This document shows, piece by piece, positions 44,700 through 55,641 of a DNA stretch of 64,000 bases. Within the stretch, counting starts at the first letter, position 1. Every line of letters starts with the position of its first letter. The notes below the pieces were generated by a model. It searched no databases, had not been told where the DNA came from, and saw nothing but the letters and a program-made list of their open reading frames with translations. This DNA comes from Gigaspora margarita (Eukaryota; Glomeromycota; Glomeromycetes; Diversisporales; Gigasporaceae), in NCBI GenBank assembly GCA_009809945.1, contig WTPW01000996.1, positions 107,358 through 171,357 on the forward strand, read 5' to 3'. Made by a program: the position numbers and the translations under genes.

Positions 44700-46580
44700 A
44701 GTATTAATTAGCACAGGAAATAATGCTTTTAATGCAATCTCAATATGGAAAATCGATGAAGAAGCTAATGAAGAGAAAATTTTACAAGAGAATAAATGAA
44801 TCATAAGTAAATTACAAGAAGATGCTCCCCGTTACCATACACAAGCAATGCAAATAAACTATTTACGTACTTGTGAATTGCTTCTTCCAAAAGCCAAGCC
44901 TTCGTCTCTTCGAACAATTTATAGAATGTTAACAGGTGACGTCTCTGCAGCTGAAACTACAGATCAAGCAAATGTCGATGAGCGTGTTAGAATCGCTTTA
45001 GACCTTAGAGATCCAGAAATAACAGTTGATTTGCGTGAGCATAATAGTGGAAGACCAGGTAAATATAATTTTTTCTGGGGAGTTGCAGCTCAGTTTCTTG
45101 AAGGAAAAGCAGCTGATGCTGTAACCGCAGTAGATGAACGCAGGCACGATCCAATCGTACACCTTGCGACCGCAATATCAGTTAATGATCTCTTGCGGCA
45201 AATTGAAAAGGAATGCCCAACTGGAACACCAATACCTAGCGCACAATGGCTACGATTACAGTTTTGGCCTAAGAATCCAACACGGCTTAGTAGTTTACAA
45301 TTTACTGGTCATTTACCTTTAAAATTCATGGTCCAAACATGTCAGCTACGTGCATACCATCAAGATGGCCATTATGCATCTGCAATATTTCGCTACGAAA
45401 AAGAATTTGCAGTAAAATTTCGAGAAATTACAAATTTCATTTTTATGGATGTCGAAAATCGTTGTAAAGTCGGAGAGCCCAGATTTTCTGTGGCTGCAGT
45501 TGAAAGAGGAAAGAAAGTTGTAGTTAGTAGAAATACTACATTTACAGTTGCTGACCATGACTACACCAAAATGGGTATCATACCAAGTGTAACAATGATA
45601 TGTAATATACCTGAATCAATAAATGGTAATTTCTATATAGGTAAAGTGCGTATAGGATTAAAGGATCCAATATTCCAATACTCCTCACCCCTCCGCCATG
45701 CAACAGAACTATACAACATACTTCTTACAGAAGAGCTAGCAAACAAACTATTCTATGTCTCTATACAGACGGTAGCCAAGATCATCGTTGCACATATACT
45801 CGTGTTCAACTTTCCTATATTTGTCTTTTTCTCACTTTAGATCTCGATTATTTTGTTGCAGTTCGTACACCACCGCAACATTCATAGAAAAATCCCGTTG
45901 AGCGTGTTATGTCGATTTTAAATCTAGGACTACAAAGTGTTGGATTAATGAGGACTAAGATGAACGATCAATCAGAAAAATTAATAAGAAAAGTCAGCAC
46001 AATGAACGATATTCGTAAAATTGTTAATGAAAATAATGGCTTTAAAGACGATCTTATTGAAAGTCTTCAGGCCCCAATTAATTTAATTAGTAATGTGTTC
46101 AATCGTTAGTCCCTCAAGGATGAGCCATTTGAAACTTTCAATGCTGCTTCAGAAGTAGAAATAGAAAAATTTTGGGAAACGATTTTGCTTTTGGACGATA
46201 ATATTTCCTATGAAAATTGTACTGCAGAAGCTATAAGGCAAAAGGTAAGTATTGATTGAATCATTTACAGTTAAAAAAAAAAAAAAATTATAAATAGCAA
46301 AAAAACAAACATCGATTCTTTTTAAGCCACGCCTACAAGACTTTTTCAACCATTGTTGTACCCTAAGACATTACTTTTTTTTGATTAAAAAATGTGGCGA
46401 ATCATCCTGTACTATATGTCAGTCTCCTCGTAGCTTTCCAGAAGACTTCGAGCAGCTCCACTGTCTACCAGATCCGATACCTGGAGATGATTTGCATTAT
46501 AAGTCATTTGAAGAGATATATGGTATCTGAACAACAGAAAACCATAGACCTTCATTTGCAAAGTCCGGAGCAAAAGCAAA
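44700..46580 (+). pseudogene. Putative DD43E transposase (broken)
   Basis: The long frame 44848-45840 continues upstream in frame to about 44745 through a TGA. Its residues 199-210 read F-M-D-V-E-N-R-C-K-V-G-E, and Asp201 is the likely first catalytic residue. A one-base frame break near 45758 leads to L-Y-T-D-G-S-Q-D-H-R (second Asp, 45768-45770). The frame then runs past an in-frame TAG (45885-45887) to N-P-V-E-R-V-M-S (Glu, 45900-45902), 43 residues after the second Asp. This is followed by 45909-46109 and a piece ending at a GTAAGT donor (46245), which suggests an intron. The frame resumes with T-L-R-H-Y-F-F-L-I-K-K-C-G-E-S-S-C-T-I-C at about 46355-46420. The DDE reading is inferred from motif order and spacing. 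Confidence 0.65.
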
Positions 46581-46608
46581 GATAAGTAAACCAAAAACCA
46601 AACATACT

Positions 46609-47388
46609 ATGCCATTTAGTCCCTCTGCTGCTCATGCAAAAAATGTTGGCGTCACTGTAAATTGCATTGAGTGTGAGAAGCCTCGCCTTCTCTTCAGTGC
46701 GAAGAAGCTTTCTGAAAAAGATAAAGCTTTGTTGAAAAGATTTTTAGATTCAATTTTTTATACCTGTGGTATGTCATTTCACGACACATGTGACCTGTCA
46801 ATGACTGCATTACCAAAGAAATCAGAAGTTGACAACGATGTAGAAAATATTGCCAGTTCTAAGGAATTAGCTGATGAAGAAGCTAATGAAGAAGCTAATG
46901 AAGAAGGTAATGAAGAAGCTAATGAAGAAGCTAATGAAGAAGCTAATGAAGAAGCTAATGAAGAAGCTAATGAAGAAGCTAATGAAGAAGCTAATGAAGA
47001 AGCTAATGAAGAAAACATGAATAGGGAGAATGAACTTGATAAATCTGAATCTGAAAGCTCAGAAGAAGAAGAGCCAGGTGAATGTGTAGGAGAATTCGGT
47101 AAAAGTGCAGAAGAATCTGATACTCACAGGGAGGACTCTATTAGTGAACTTTTTTCTAGAGTCTTCATTAATGACTCCTTATTTTGCTCTGCAACAATCG
47201 AAAAACCGTACTATTCAGCTGGGATCTACCCAGCTGTTTGCATCAAATGTGGATGCCGAAATGTTAACAAACTAGCAAAAAATGAACATCCTCATTGTAG
47301 TAACTGCGGCAGTAACTCGATCAACCCAAGGAAATCTTCAATGAAAGCTAAGGCTATTAAGAAACGCAAATGTAGAAATACAAATTAA
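46609..47388 (+). CDS. C-terminal Cys-rich part of the transposon protein, with EEAN repeats
   Basis: 259 codons, intact, in frame with the preceding piece across one TGA (about 46528-46530), so it is probably the detached C terminus of the transposase rather than a separate gene. Order: C-I-E-C-E-K-P-R-L-L-F (residues 20-30), an acidic repeat of about 11 E-E-A-N units (residues 90-135) encoded by a 12-bp minisatellite GAAGCTAATGAA, a Ser/Glu-rich stretch, then a C-terminal zinc-ribbon-like C-I-K-C-G-C ... H-P-H-C-S-N-C-G (residues about 206-228) and a basic tail. ATG 46609 is simply the first after the stop. Confidence 0.55.
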   Translation: MPFSPSAAHAKNVGVTVNCIECEKPRLLFSAKKLSEKDKALLKRFLDSIFYTCGMSFHDTCDLSMTALPKKSEVDNDVENIASSKELADEEANEEANEEGNEEANEEANEEANEEANEEANEEANEEANEEANEENMNRENELDKSESESSEEEEPGECVGEFGKSAEESDTHREDSISELFSRVFINDSLFCSATIEKPYYSAGIYPAVCIKCGCRNVNKLAKNEHPHCSNCGSNSINPRKSSMKAKAIKKRKCRNTN

Positions 47389-47950
47389 ACTACGTAGAAA
47401 CTTTTCTTTTGATTTTGCATATAGTAAACCCTAGCTTTCTATTTTTTATCCCTATTGTACGCAATATAAACAAGTAAAGATATTTTTTTTAGTTTGCTTA
47501 AATCAATCTCACTATAATAGATCTTTAGTTACCTTAACTTCTCTACTCTTCGATCTAATATTTTGTTAGTTTAAAATAGAACGAAAGAGAAGATGCATTT
47601 AGTTTACCTTTACGTTTACCATTAAAGATGTCAAAAAAAACACGTATATACATACGTGTGCCTATATCCTGATTTATCACATGATTATTGCAGACCCGAC
47701 TGATAACTTTGTTATTCGATACGTTCTATGTGACACTGAATGACCACCTCTTAATACAATACGCACAGTAAATGCCCACCAATTTTAAATGTTCTCTTTA
47801 CAAATAGCGCATTCAATTAAGAAGTGGCATAAATTGGCAAATGATGTAAAACATGTACATGGGAAGGAATGGTTTTTGTATAATGTATTAGGAGGTAACC
47901 GAATAAGTTATACAGAAATCACATAGGACATGTCTGATAATAAATTTTTT
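47389..47950. other. Non-coding 3' part of the 8.5-kb transposon
   Basis: AT-rich, with a short palindromic ACACGTATATACATACGTGTG at about 47640. No gene seen. Confidence 0.45.
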
Positions 47951-48046
47951 ATTAGCTTACTATATAAAAAAAAAAAAATTTCTGATCTCCACTTTACCGA
48001 CCCGGCCAGGATATGAAAACCAATTATATAATTTTATGTAGCCTTA

Positions 48047-48590
48047 CTATGCAAAATTATTTTGATTTGGGTTATATTATATTTCTTGTGGCTGATTGGC
48101 CTGGCCAAATATTTATAAAAATTGCAATATCACAGTTTTTAGCATATACCAATAAGCCTAAGATTTCTTAGATCATGTTATCATTTATTTTTATTATTAT
48201 ACCATTATATATACCTTTGAATAGCTATGAATTTGTTTATATACAATATTATCTATTTTTTTTCTTATTATATAATTATTTATTTGATAAAACAAAAGAG
48301 CTTGGCATTAATATTCACCCTAGAAAATTAATTTACTTCTTGAGTTTACTCATTGCAGTTGGCTTTGAATATTGGATATTGTAAAAAAAAAAATTTAATT
48401 TAAGTGAAATCTTGAATACCTTATATTAAAAGCTTTGTTGGATAATTTAATTTTATTTGTTCTTTATATATATGTAATTTTTTTTTTGGGCAAGTGAATA
48501 AAAAGAATATAAAAAGTTAATAATATAGGTTTGGATACTTTTTTTATAGTTTTCTTATTATAATTATCATAAGGTGCTATTAATATTCTA
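48047..48590. other. AT-rich region with unrecognised open frame
   Basis: The frame 48175-48384 is mostly I, L, F and Y. Base composition alone could produce it, so I do not call a gene. Confidence 0.35.
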
Positions 48591-49320
48591 TCTAATATCT
48601 CATATTGGAGATATTAACCATCCTATCTTAGAAATTTTAAAAACACATATTTGCCAAAATTTTCAGATGCTTTTGTCAAATTATTTCATAGCCTTCTAAG
48701 ATAAACTATTCAAAAACATGATATCACAAATTGCTTACAATGTCAAACACATTTTATTAACTTTTTAAATATGAAAAACATCTCAAAAAGTTATTTAAGC
48801 ATCAATCAGCATAGATAAAATATTCTTTGAGTCACAGAAATTTAAAATAGCTTTATACAAAAAGTAGCATATTTTTTATTAGAACATTTTATAAACATTT
48901 ACAATTGAACTGCTACAAATGGCATAATGGATCTAAATTTGAACAAAGCAAAAATACTAGCCAAAAAAAAATGTTGTAAATGGTCCCAATATATCTATAC
49001 TAGCCATTGGAATCATTGTGAATTCTTATCTCTTTCCTTTGGACTTTAGTACTTTGCAAAAACCCAATCAATATATTTGTGTAATTATCTATTATGTACT
49101 AAAGCAGATATAAATATATTTACTAATTTTATATCTTCTAATTTAAAGATACTGGCTACAGTTATAAATATTATATGATTGTTTGAATGAGGTTGATCAA
49201 AAATGTTTGCCTTGTTTAGAATTTTTACAGAAAAATAAAGGCAAATATGAATCAGTTATTAGAATATTTTTGGATTTGGTCAAGTTCAAAAAGTAAAATA
49301 GAAAAACTTAAAATGAAATG
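48590..49320 (+). pseudogene. Very degenerate protein-coding remnant
   Basis: Read on the plus strand in one to two frames with stops, this gives protein-like stretches: K-H-D-I-T-N-C-L-Q-C ... F-I-N-F-L near 48715-48765, and A-K-K-K-C-C-K-W-S-Q-Y-I-Y near 48955-49000. Paired cysteines suggest a former zinc-binding domain of a transposon protein. Too decayed to name. Confidence 0.35.
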
Positions 49321-50280
49321 CCAAAGATAATAAACCTATTATTCCTTATGATGTTGGAAAAACAGAACTTGAAGGCTAAAATAAAATTTTTTTTAATATA
49401 AAAAATTTTTTTAAAAATAAATTTATTTTAAAAATAAAAATTTTTATACTTTTAATAAATTATTTGAGTTTGCAATACTTAAATATTGAATTATTCAAAT
49501 TACAAGTGACAAGTGATTGAGATAACAAGTTATATTGAATTTATATATAATCTGACCAATCATAGTATATTATTTCAATTTTACTGATTGACCAATCAAG
49601 TGATAATTATTCTATATGATTCACTAGGCTGATTTTAATGATTTAACTACTATTAGAATCAGAACAAGAGCTCTACAACTTTTAACTAGAAATCAAAAAA
49701 GGGTTACTTACTATAAATGTTCAAAAATAAGCTACCTTTGTTTTTTTCAAAAATTTAAAAGACCTGTTTGCAGTTGCTATATATAAAAGTCTACATTTTA
49801 TTAAGTAAACCTCAAAAGTATTATTAAGTAAACTTGTTCAAAATATTAAAATAACCTATATTAAAATTTGATGTGTTTGAACAACATTTTATTAGTACAT
49901 TTTTTAATTTTTCAAAAAATTAAAAATCTGAAAATAAGCTACTTCATGATTTTTTGTATAATTTTTTGCCCAAAAAAGGTAGCTTATTTTCAGACACATA
50001 TGGTATTAGTTTTTAGAGTTAGAATTAGAGTTAGGATTAGGTAAGGTTAAGGTTAGAGTTAGAATTAGATTTATTATTTGGAATGCTAAAAATAGAAACT
50101 TTTGTCTAGCTTTTGTAAAAATATCAAAATACTATAGTGAAAATAGTAGCTTTCTAAAATATATAGTATATATAGAATAAATAAAAAGTTCTACTATTTT
50201 CACTATAGAAAATTGCTATTTCCACTATAGTTATACAAAGATTTTCTATTTTTAGAATTAATATAATATATTATAAATTT
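49320..50280. repeat. Dispersed repeat, direct copy of 52060-52330
   Basis: 49620-49720 (CACTAGGCTGATTTTAATGATTTAACTAC...) and 50010-50120 (TTAGTTTTTAGAGTTAGA..., GTTAGAGTTAGAATTAG) match 52070-52260 in the same orientation, but spaced differently. No coding potential. Confidence 0.6.
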
Positions 50281-50509
50281 ATGTCGCAGCTGATGCTGAA
50301 AACAGCTGATGCTAAAATTTGGGGTCGCGATTTGAATATATATGCCCTGCTAAAATCTACATATACTCTTTAATAATTAATTCTAACCCTAAACCCTAAC
50401 CCAATCCTAAAAAAAAGTAGACAAAATTACCCCAAAAGATTTTTAAAAAATTTGTATCAACATAGGTCAAAATTTCAGCATCAGCTGTTTTCAGCATCAG
50501 CCACAACAA
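50281..50509. mobile_element. MITE with AGCTGATGCTGAAAAC ends and telomere-like core, copy 1
   Basis: TIRs GCAGCTGATGCTGAAAAC(A)GCTGATGCT on the left and its complement on the right, about 40 bp, flanked by TTT. The core holds CTAACCCTAAACCCTAACCC. Copies: 55218-55447 (inverted orientation) and the diverged 55451-55641. Confidence 0.85.
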
Positions 50510-50544
50510 TTTATATTCAACTTTATCTTTAACTCTATGTCCAA

Positions 50545-51531
50545 TTGATCATATGGCTAATACACTTCAGACAATAAAAATTATAATAAAAATATATAAA
50601 TTTATTATAAACTTTAAGCCTTACATTATTTTTAACTTATATATTAGCTTTTTTCAAATTTGTGATTAAGTATAGTTGATTAAAATTACTTAGAACACTT
50701 TTTTAAAATTTTGTTAATTTTGTACAATTTCAAAATGTAACTTTGTCAAAAACAAATATTCACTAATTTTAAATTAGCAAAATATATGTAAAATTATGCT
50801 CTGAACAACTTACTTAGTAGCAAAATATAGGTTAACTTGACAAAAAAAAGGTTAGCTATATATTAAAGTTAAAAATTTTTGGTTTGTAATATAAAACCTT
50901 TTTTTTAACAAAATAACTTGGCTTGGGCTTCTAAATAAACTTGTTTAGCATGTAATTCTACTTATATTAAAGTCAAAATACATTTTTTCAAACCTTTTAC
51001 TAAGAAAAATTTTTTTTAAAAAAAATATTTTTTCTAACTTTAACCCTATTTTTTACTTAGTAAAAGGTTTGAGAAAACATGTTTTGACTTTAATACAAGT
51101 AGATTATATATAATCAAGTTTACTTAGAAGCCCAAAGCAGATTATCTTGATAAAAAAAAGGTTTTTATATTACAAACCAAAAATTTTAACTTAGTATATA
51201 GCTGACATGTTTTTTGTCAAGTTAATATATATTTTGCTACTAAGTAAAGTTGTTTAGAGCATACTTTTACATATATTTGTGAATTTAAAATTAGTGAATA
51301 TTTGTTTCTGACAAAGTTACATTTTGAAATTGTACAAAATTAACAAAATTTTAAAAAGTATTCTAAGTAACCTTAATCTACTATTTTCAATATGCTTAAT
51401 CATAAAATTTGAAAAAAAAGTTAATATGTAAGTTGAAAATAATGTGAAGCTTAAAGTTTATAGTAAATTCATATGTTTTTATTATAATTTTTATTATAAT
51501 TTATCATCCAGAGTAACATGTCCTATGACTG
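50545..51531. mobile_element. Fold-back element family A, copy 2
   Basis: Same arms as 7014-8199 (AATGTAACTTTGTCAAAAACAAATATT, TCTGAACAACTTACTTAGTAGC, ending AACATGTCCTATGACTGG) without the central MITE. It preserves the empty site TACTTAGTAAAAGG at about 51053-51066. Confidence 0.8.
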
Positions 51532-51534
51532 GTA

Positions 51535-52105
51535 GTTAAATCATCAAAATTAGCTCAGTGGATCCCAATATACTTGGAATCAAAGAAGAGAACATAAAGA
51601 TCAGCAAATTTACAGTTATACAAACTATTTATTTTCTTTTTAAAACTTTTTTATCATAATAAAAATTTTACTAAGAAAGTAATAAATCATATTTTAAGAA
51701 ACTAGCATTTTTTTGAGCCAAAAAACAACTTTACTTAAGAGCCCAAAGCCAATTATGATGATAAAATATTGTGCAAATCATGATTTTTTGTTTGATAGCT
51801 TTTTTTAACTTTATATTTGTTCTCTTTACATAAATTTTGAACATTTTTTTATTATAGTAAACAATTTTACTAAGAAAATAATAAAATATGTCTTAAAAAA
51901 CTAGCATTTTTTGAGCCATAAAACAACTTTACTTAAGAGTCCAAAGTTAATTGTAATAATAAAATTCTGTGCAAATCACAATTTTATTTGATGCGTTTAC
52001 TATAGTGCTTTGTGTAACAGTAAATTTGCTGATCCTTATGTTCTCTTCTTTTATCCCAAGTTTCTTGGAATCCACTAGGCTGATTTTGATGATTTAACTA
52101 CCATT
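51535..52105. mobile_element. Fold-back element with internal direct duplication
   Basis: Outer inverted arms lie at 51540-51620 and 52005-52100 (AAAGAAGAGAACATAAAGATCAGCAAATTTAC on the left). Inside, a block of about 190 bp is directly repeated (51645-51800 and 51840-52000, with AAACTAGCATTTTTTGAGCC and AACAACTTTACTTAAGAG). Confidence 0.75.
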
Positions 52106-52329
52106 AGAATTAGAAAAATAAGTTCTACAACTTTTAATTAGTAGCCAAAGAAGGTTTACTTATTAGTTTTTAGAGTTAGAGTAAGGGTTAAAGTTAGATT
52201 AAGGTTAAAGTTAGTTTTAGATTTATTATTTTGAATACTAAAAATAGAATTTTGTGTAACTATAGTAGAAATAGCAATTTTTATAGTAGAAATACCCAAT
52301 AATATATGTTGAATAAATAAAATATATAA

Positions 52330-53960
52330 ATGTTCTTCAAAAATAATATGCTTTACATGTACTACATGTAATGAATTTGCTTGTAGTAATTATCTAGCCA
52401 ATTAGATTGCAGATCTAATAGTAGCTCTGATCTTGTCACCCAGTGATCATATTTGGATACTTATAGCTCTTGAAATCATCTCATCAAGCTAATTTACACA
52501 GTAATAGTTTTATTCAATTCTGATCACTAGTTCAAAAGTCATGGACACTTTTGTGTTTTTATAACAATTTCTATAGATCAACAATAAAACCAAATTCACA
52601 TGAGATAACAAGGGTTATATTCTACTATATGGGATTTGCAGAAATCAAAAGTCAAATAAGTTTTGAGAATGTATATAGACTAATAAGACAAATACAGTAG
52701 AACTACTCTTTCTATTGCCTAAAATGCTAAACAAATCCCTACTAAAATCAAGCAGATATTACCTTTTATTCTGCTTATAAGAGATTACAATCCATAGTAA
52801 GAGCACTAAGAAAATTGTACTCATTCCAGAAACTCAATAACTCATATTTTATAGATATAAGAACTAAACTCCCTGCAAATATTAAAGACTTTCACCCTAC
52901 AATATGTGATCTATTCCCAATAACAAGATCACAAATAGTATATTCAATGCTTCTTTTATATATTTAACACTTATTTCATATTTACAATACTCCTCATATT
53001 TTGAATTTATTTTTCTCAATGCACAAGATCTTCGCTGACATACTATGAGTAAGATAAATTAAAAAGCAAAGAAAAAAACTTCTTTGTCTAATATTTACTA
53101 ATTTAACAATCCATACCTTCGTCTACTACCAAATAATAAGTTCTTTATTTGAGTTCCTCTTGCTTATCTAGCAAGTATAGAATTTCAACATAAGGTGAAA
53201 TAAGTTGCTTTTAATTTAGCTTCGAATTACTTCACGGATTACTGAATTACTTTGACAGTTTATAAAGTAAGTTGTGAACTTTCTAATTTTTTTTTTGTCT
53301 CACACTCTATGAATTCGTATTCGTGGCTCAGAATTCAATCTTGTGACAGAAAATCGTTACTTTAATAAAACTTTCTTATGATAAGATGATCTTCAAAAAT
53401 CAGCCAATCATGAAAAGCCCGCTATGCTGTGTTGGGATCAAAGTCCTGCGTGGCATCAAGTGTTGCGTAGCTACCCTAATAATTATTAATTAGACGATTC
53501 CTGCATTATTACAACTCTAAAATTGTGATATATTTCAAAATTATACTGGCCAAATATATGATTTCTTCGGTAATAACAGCGAGGTCCAAAATTTATAATG
53601 GTAAATAAGATCTTTTATTAAACTACACAGAATCACAAATTTTTTTAATCCATATTTGACAGTTGTGCACTTCTATTCCTAATGTTCCTAATTTAGTGTC
53701 GGCAACTACTTATTAGCCATAATGACCATTACGACCATTAAACCAATTACAACCATTGCAATCATTAAAACTGGTGCATCTATTACAGCCATTACAGCCA
53801 TTACAACCGTTACACCATTTATGGCAAAATTACAACTTTAAGATAAAAGGTTGCAACTTTACAATTTGATTAAACCTATTACTGCACATAACCTTAGACA
53901 ACACCGTTGCTTCTGCATAGGTATAATCTAGGGGCTGCTAACGAAATTATAAGGTATATT
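52330..53960. other. AT-rich region without recognised gene
   Basis: The only clear structure is a 9-12-bp microsatellite (CCATTACAACC / CCATTACAG) at 53715-53835. Frames are short. Confidence 0.4.
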
Positions 53961-55217
53961 TTAATAATTATGCTCGTTGTATAATTTATAAAGGAAGTTC
54001 AATTGAGCATAGTAATCGACTAAAATTCATTATTATTAAATTCCTCTGACCGTAAAATGGTTAAAAAAATTATTTCATGTGGCATATGAATGGGTGTGCC
54101 AGGTTGGTGGCGCATAAGCCGATGTATTACGTGTGAATTTCTCATATCGATACGAATTTATGATCTTTGTCAATGTTCGTAGCATAATAATAATGGTAAT
54201 GGAAACATCTTCATGACATAATAGTTTTTTAACTAGATTTGATCACATTACTAACTCGCAAAATCGATAATTAAAATTGTAAGTAATCATAAATTTGGAT
54301 AGTAGTTTAAATTTATAAAATGTGATAGTTCATATGGGCAAGAAATAATTTATCTATATCGAATAAAATGTTTGAGAAAGATTCGTGAATTAAATCGGAA
54401 AATAATTCTGTTTTGGAATTCAACGTGTATCCTAACTTTGATGGAAACAATTATATATGTTGTACGCTGAAATCGAACTTTTGTGGTTTCCAAATCACTT
54501 ATGTTGCAACGAAATTCTAAACTGACTCAGTTAGTCACTTAATAAGCGGATTTAAAATTTAACTTAAAATTTAGTAATTTTCAAATTATTAAAACTGATG
54601 AAATTGAATTCTATGTATTTGTCCGAATTATAAGAATATTTATGTTTATATTAAAGCTGTTGAAGATACATCAAATACAACTATTATATCTACTAAAGAT
54701 TATTGGGTCAAAAACATTCAGCTTGCGAAAACTTGAAACATTAACAATCAAATTTGTTGGTACGTCTTGCGTTACTTTGTAGTTTACTTCAAGATGATTT
54801 AAACCATGTTGATTTTCAGAATTATGAAGTACGATATGTAATTTAAAACAAATTTAATATATACATTTTTTAATTTATTGCAGATTTCTGAAAAGTACTA
54901 TACAGTTATGTTTTACAATCATTCTTAAGGAATTGGACGACTTTTATAAGGAGAAAATTTTTCAATCAAGTTGTGTCAAAACCAATTCGTCGTTAATAAG
55001 CTTCTTAATCAATTTCAAGTTGATTTAATTTCAATAACCACACGAGATAATATTTTTCTTTAGGGCCTAATCCAAATTGGATAATATTCCTTCAAAAGTT
55101 ATAAGCGTGCAAGAAGCTTTACAAGCACAATTAGTGTCACGAATAGGTAATATAAATTGTTACAAATGTAAAAGTAAAATTTCCTCGCAGAAGTAGCCGT
55201 CATCCCAATAATAATAA

Positions 55218-55447
55218 TTGTTGCAGCTGATGCTGAAAACGGCTGATGCTGAAATTTCGACCTATTTTGATACAAATTTTTTAAAAATTTTTGGGGGTAA
55301 TTTTGTCAGTTTTTTTTTTAGGGTTGGGTTAGGGTTTATGGTTAGAATTGATTATTAAAGAGTATATGTGGATTTTAGCAGGGCATATATTTTCAAATCG
55401 CGACCCCAAATTTCAGCATCAGCCGTTTTCAGCATCAGCTGCGACAA
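55218..55447. mobile_element. MITE with AGCTGATGCTGAAAAC ends, copy 2
   Basis: 230 bp, in inverted orientation relative to 50281-50509, with TTGTTGCAGCTGATGCTG and the complement of TTGTCGCAGCTGATGCTG at the ends. Flanked by TAA at 55215-55217 and 55448-55450. The core is GGGTTGGGTTAGGG. Confidence 0.9.
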
Positions 55448-55450
55448 TAA

Positions 55451-55641
55451 TTGTCACGGATCATGCTGAATTTGCTATTTTATTATGAAATTTAAAAAAT
55501 TTTTAGGGCCTTTTGTGTTAGGGGGGTTTTTTTTGGGTTTAGGGTTAGTGTTGTTAGTAAAAGAGTATATGTGAATTTTAGTAGGTATTATAGATTTAAA
55601 TGGGGACCTTAAATATTCAGCATCAGCATGATCCGTGACAA
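55451..55641. mobile_element. Diverged relative of the AGCTGATGCTG MITE, directly adjacent
   Basis: 191 bp with TIR TTGTCACGGATCATGCTGA and its complement. The core GGGTTTAGGGTTAG and the neighbouring GAGTATATGTG.ATTTTAG block are shared with copy 2. Flanked by TAA (55448-55450, shared with the neighbour, and 55642-55644). Confidence 0.88.

Larger units (their letters stand above)
39524..48043 (+). mobile_element. 8.5-kb DNA transposon with long TIRs and unassigned DDE transposase
   Basis: Left end GGCTGCACAAAATTATAT then TTGGTTTTCATATC; right end, in complement, GGCTACATAAAATTATAT then TTGGTTTTCATATC. Looser similarity (GGGTCGGTAA / GGGACGGTGGTAA, then a T run and ATAGTAA) extends the TIR to about 95 bp. 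TTA flanks both sides (39521-39523 and 48044-48046). Inside, on the plus strand, are broken open frames from 43393 to 47388 that include a probable DDE transposase and a Cys-rich C-terminal protein. 39524-43380 is non-coding, with a hAT-like MITE (42227-42574), diverged direct repeats (about 40155-40320 and 40430-40560), and a tandem pair at 42850-43200. I cannot name the superfamily. Confidence 0.75.
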
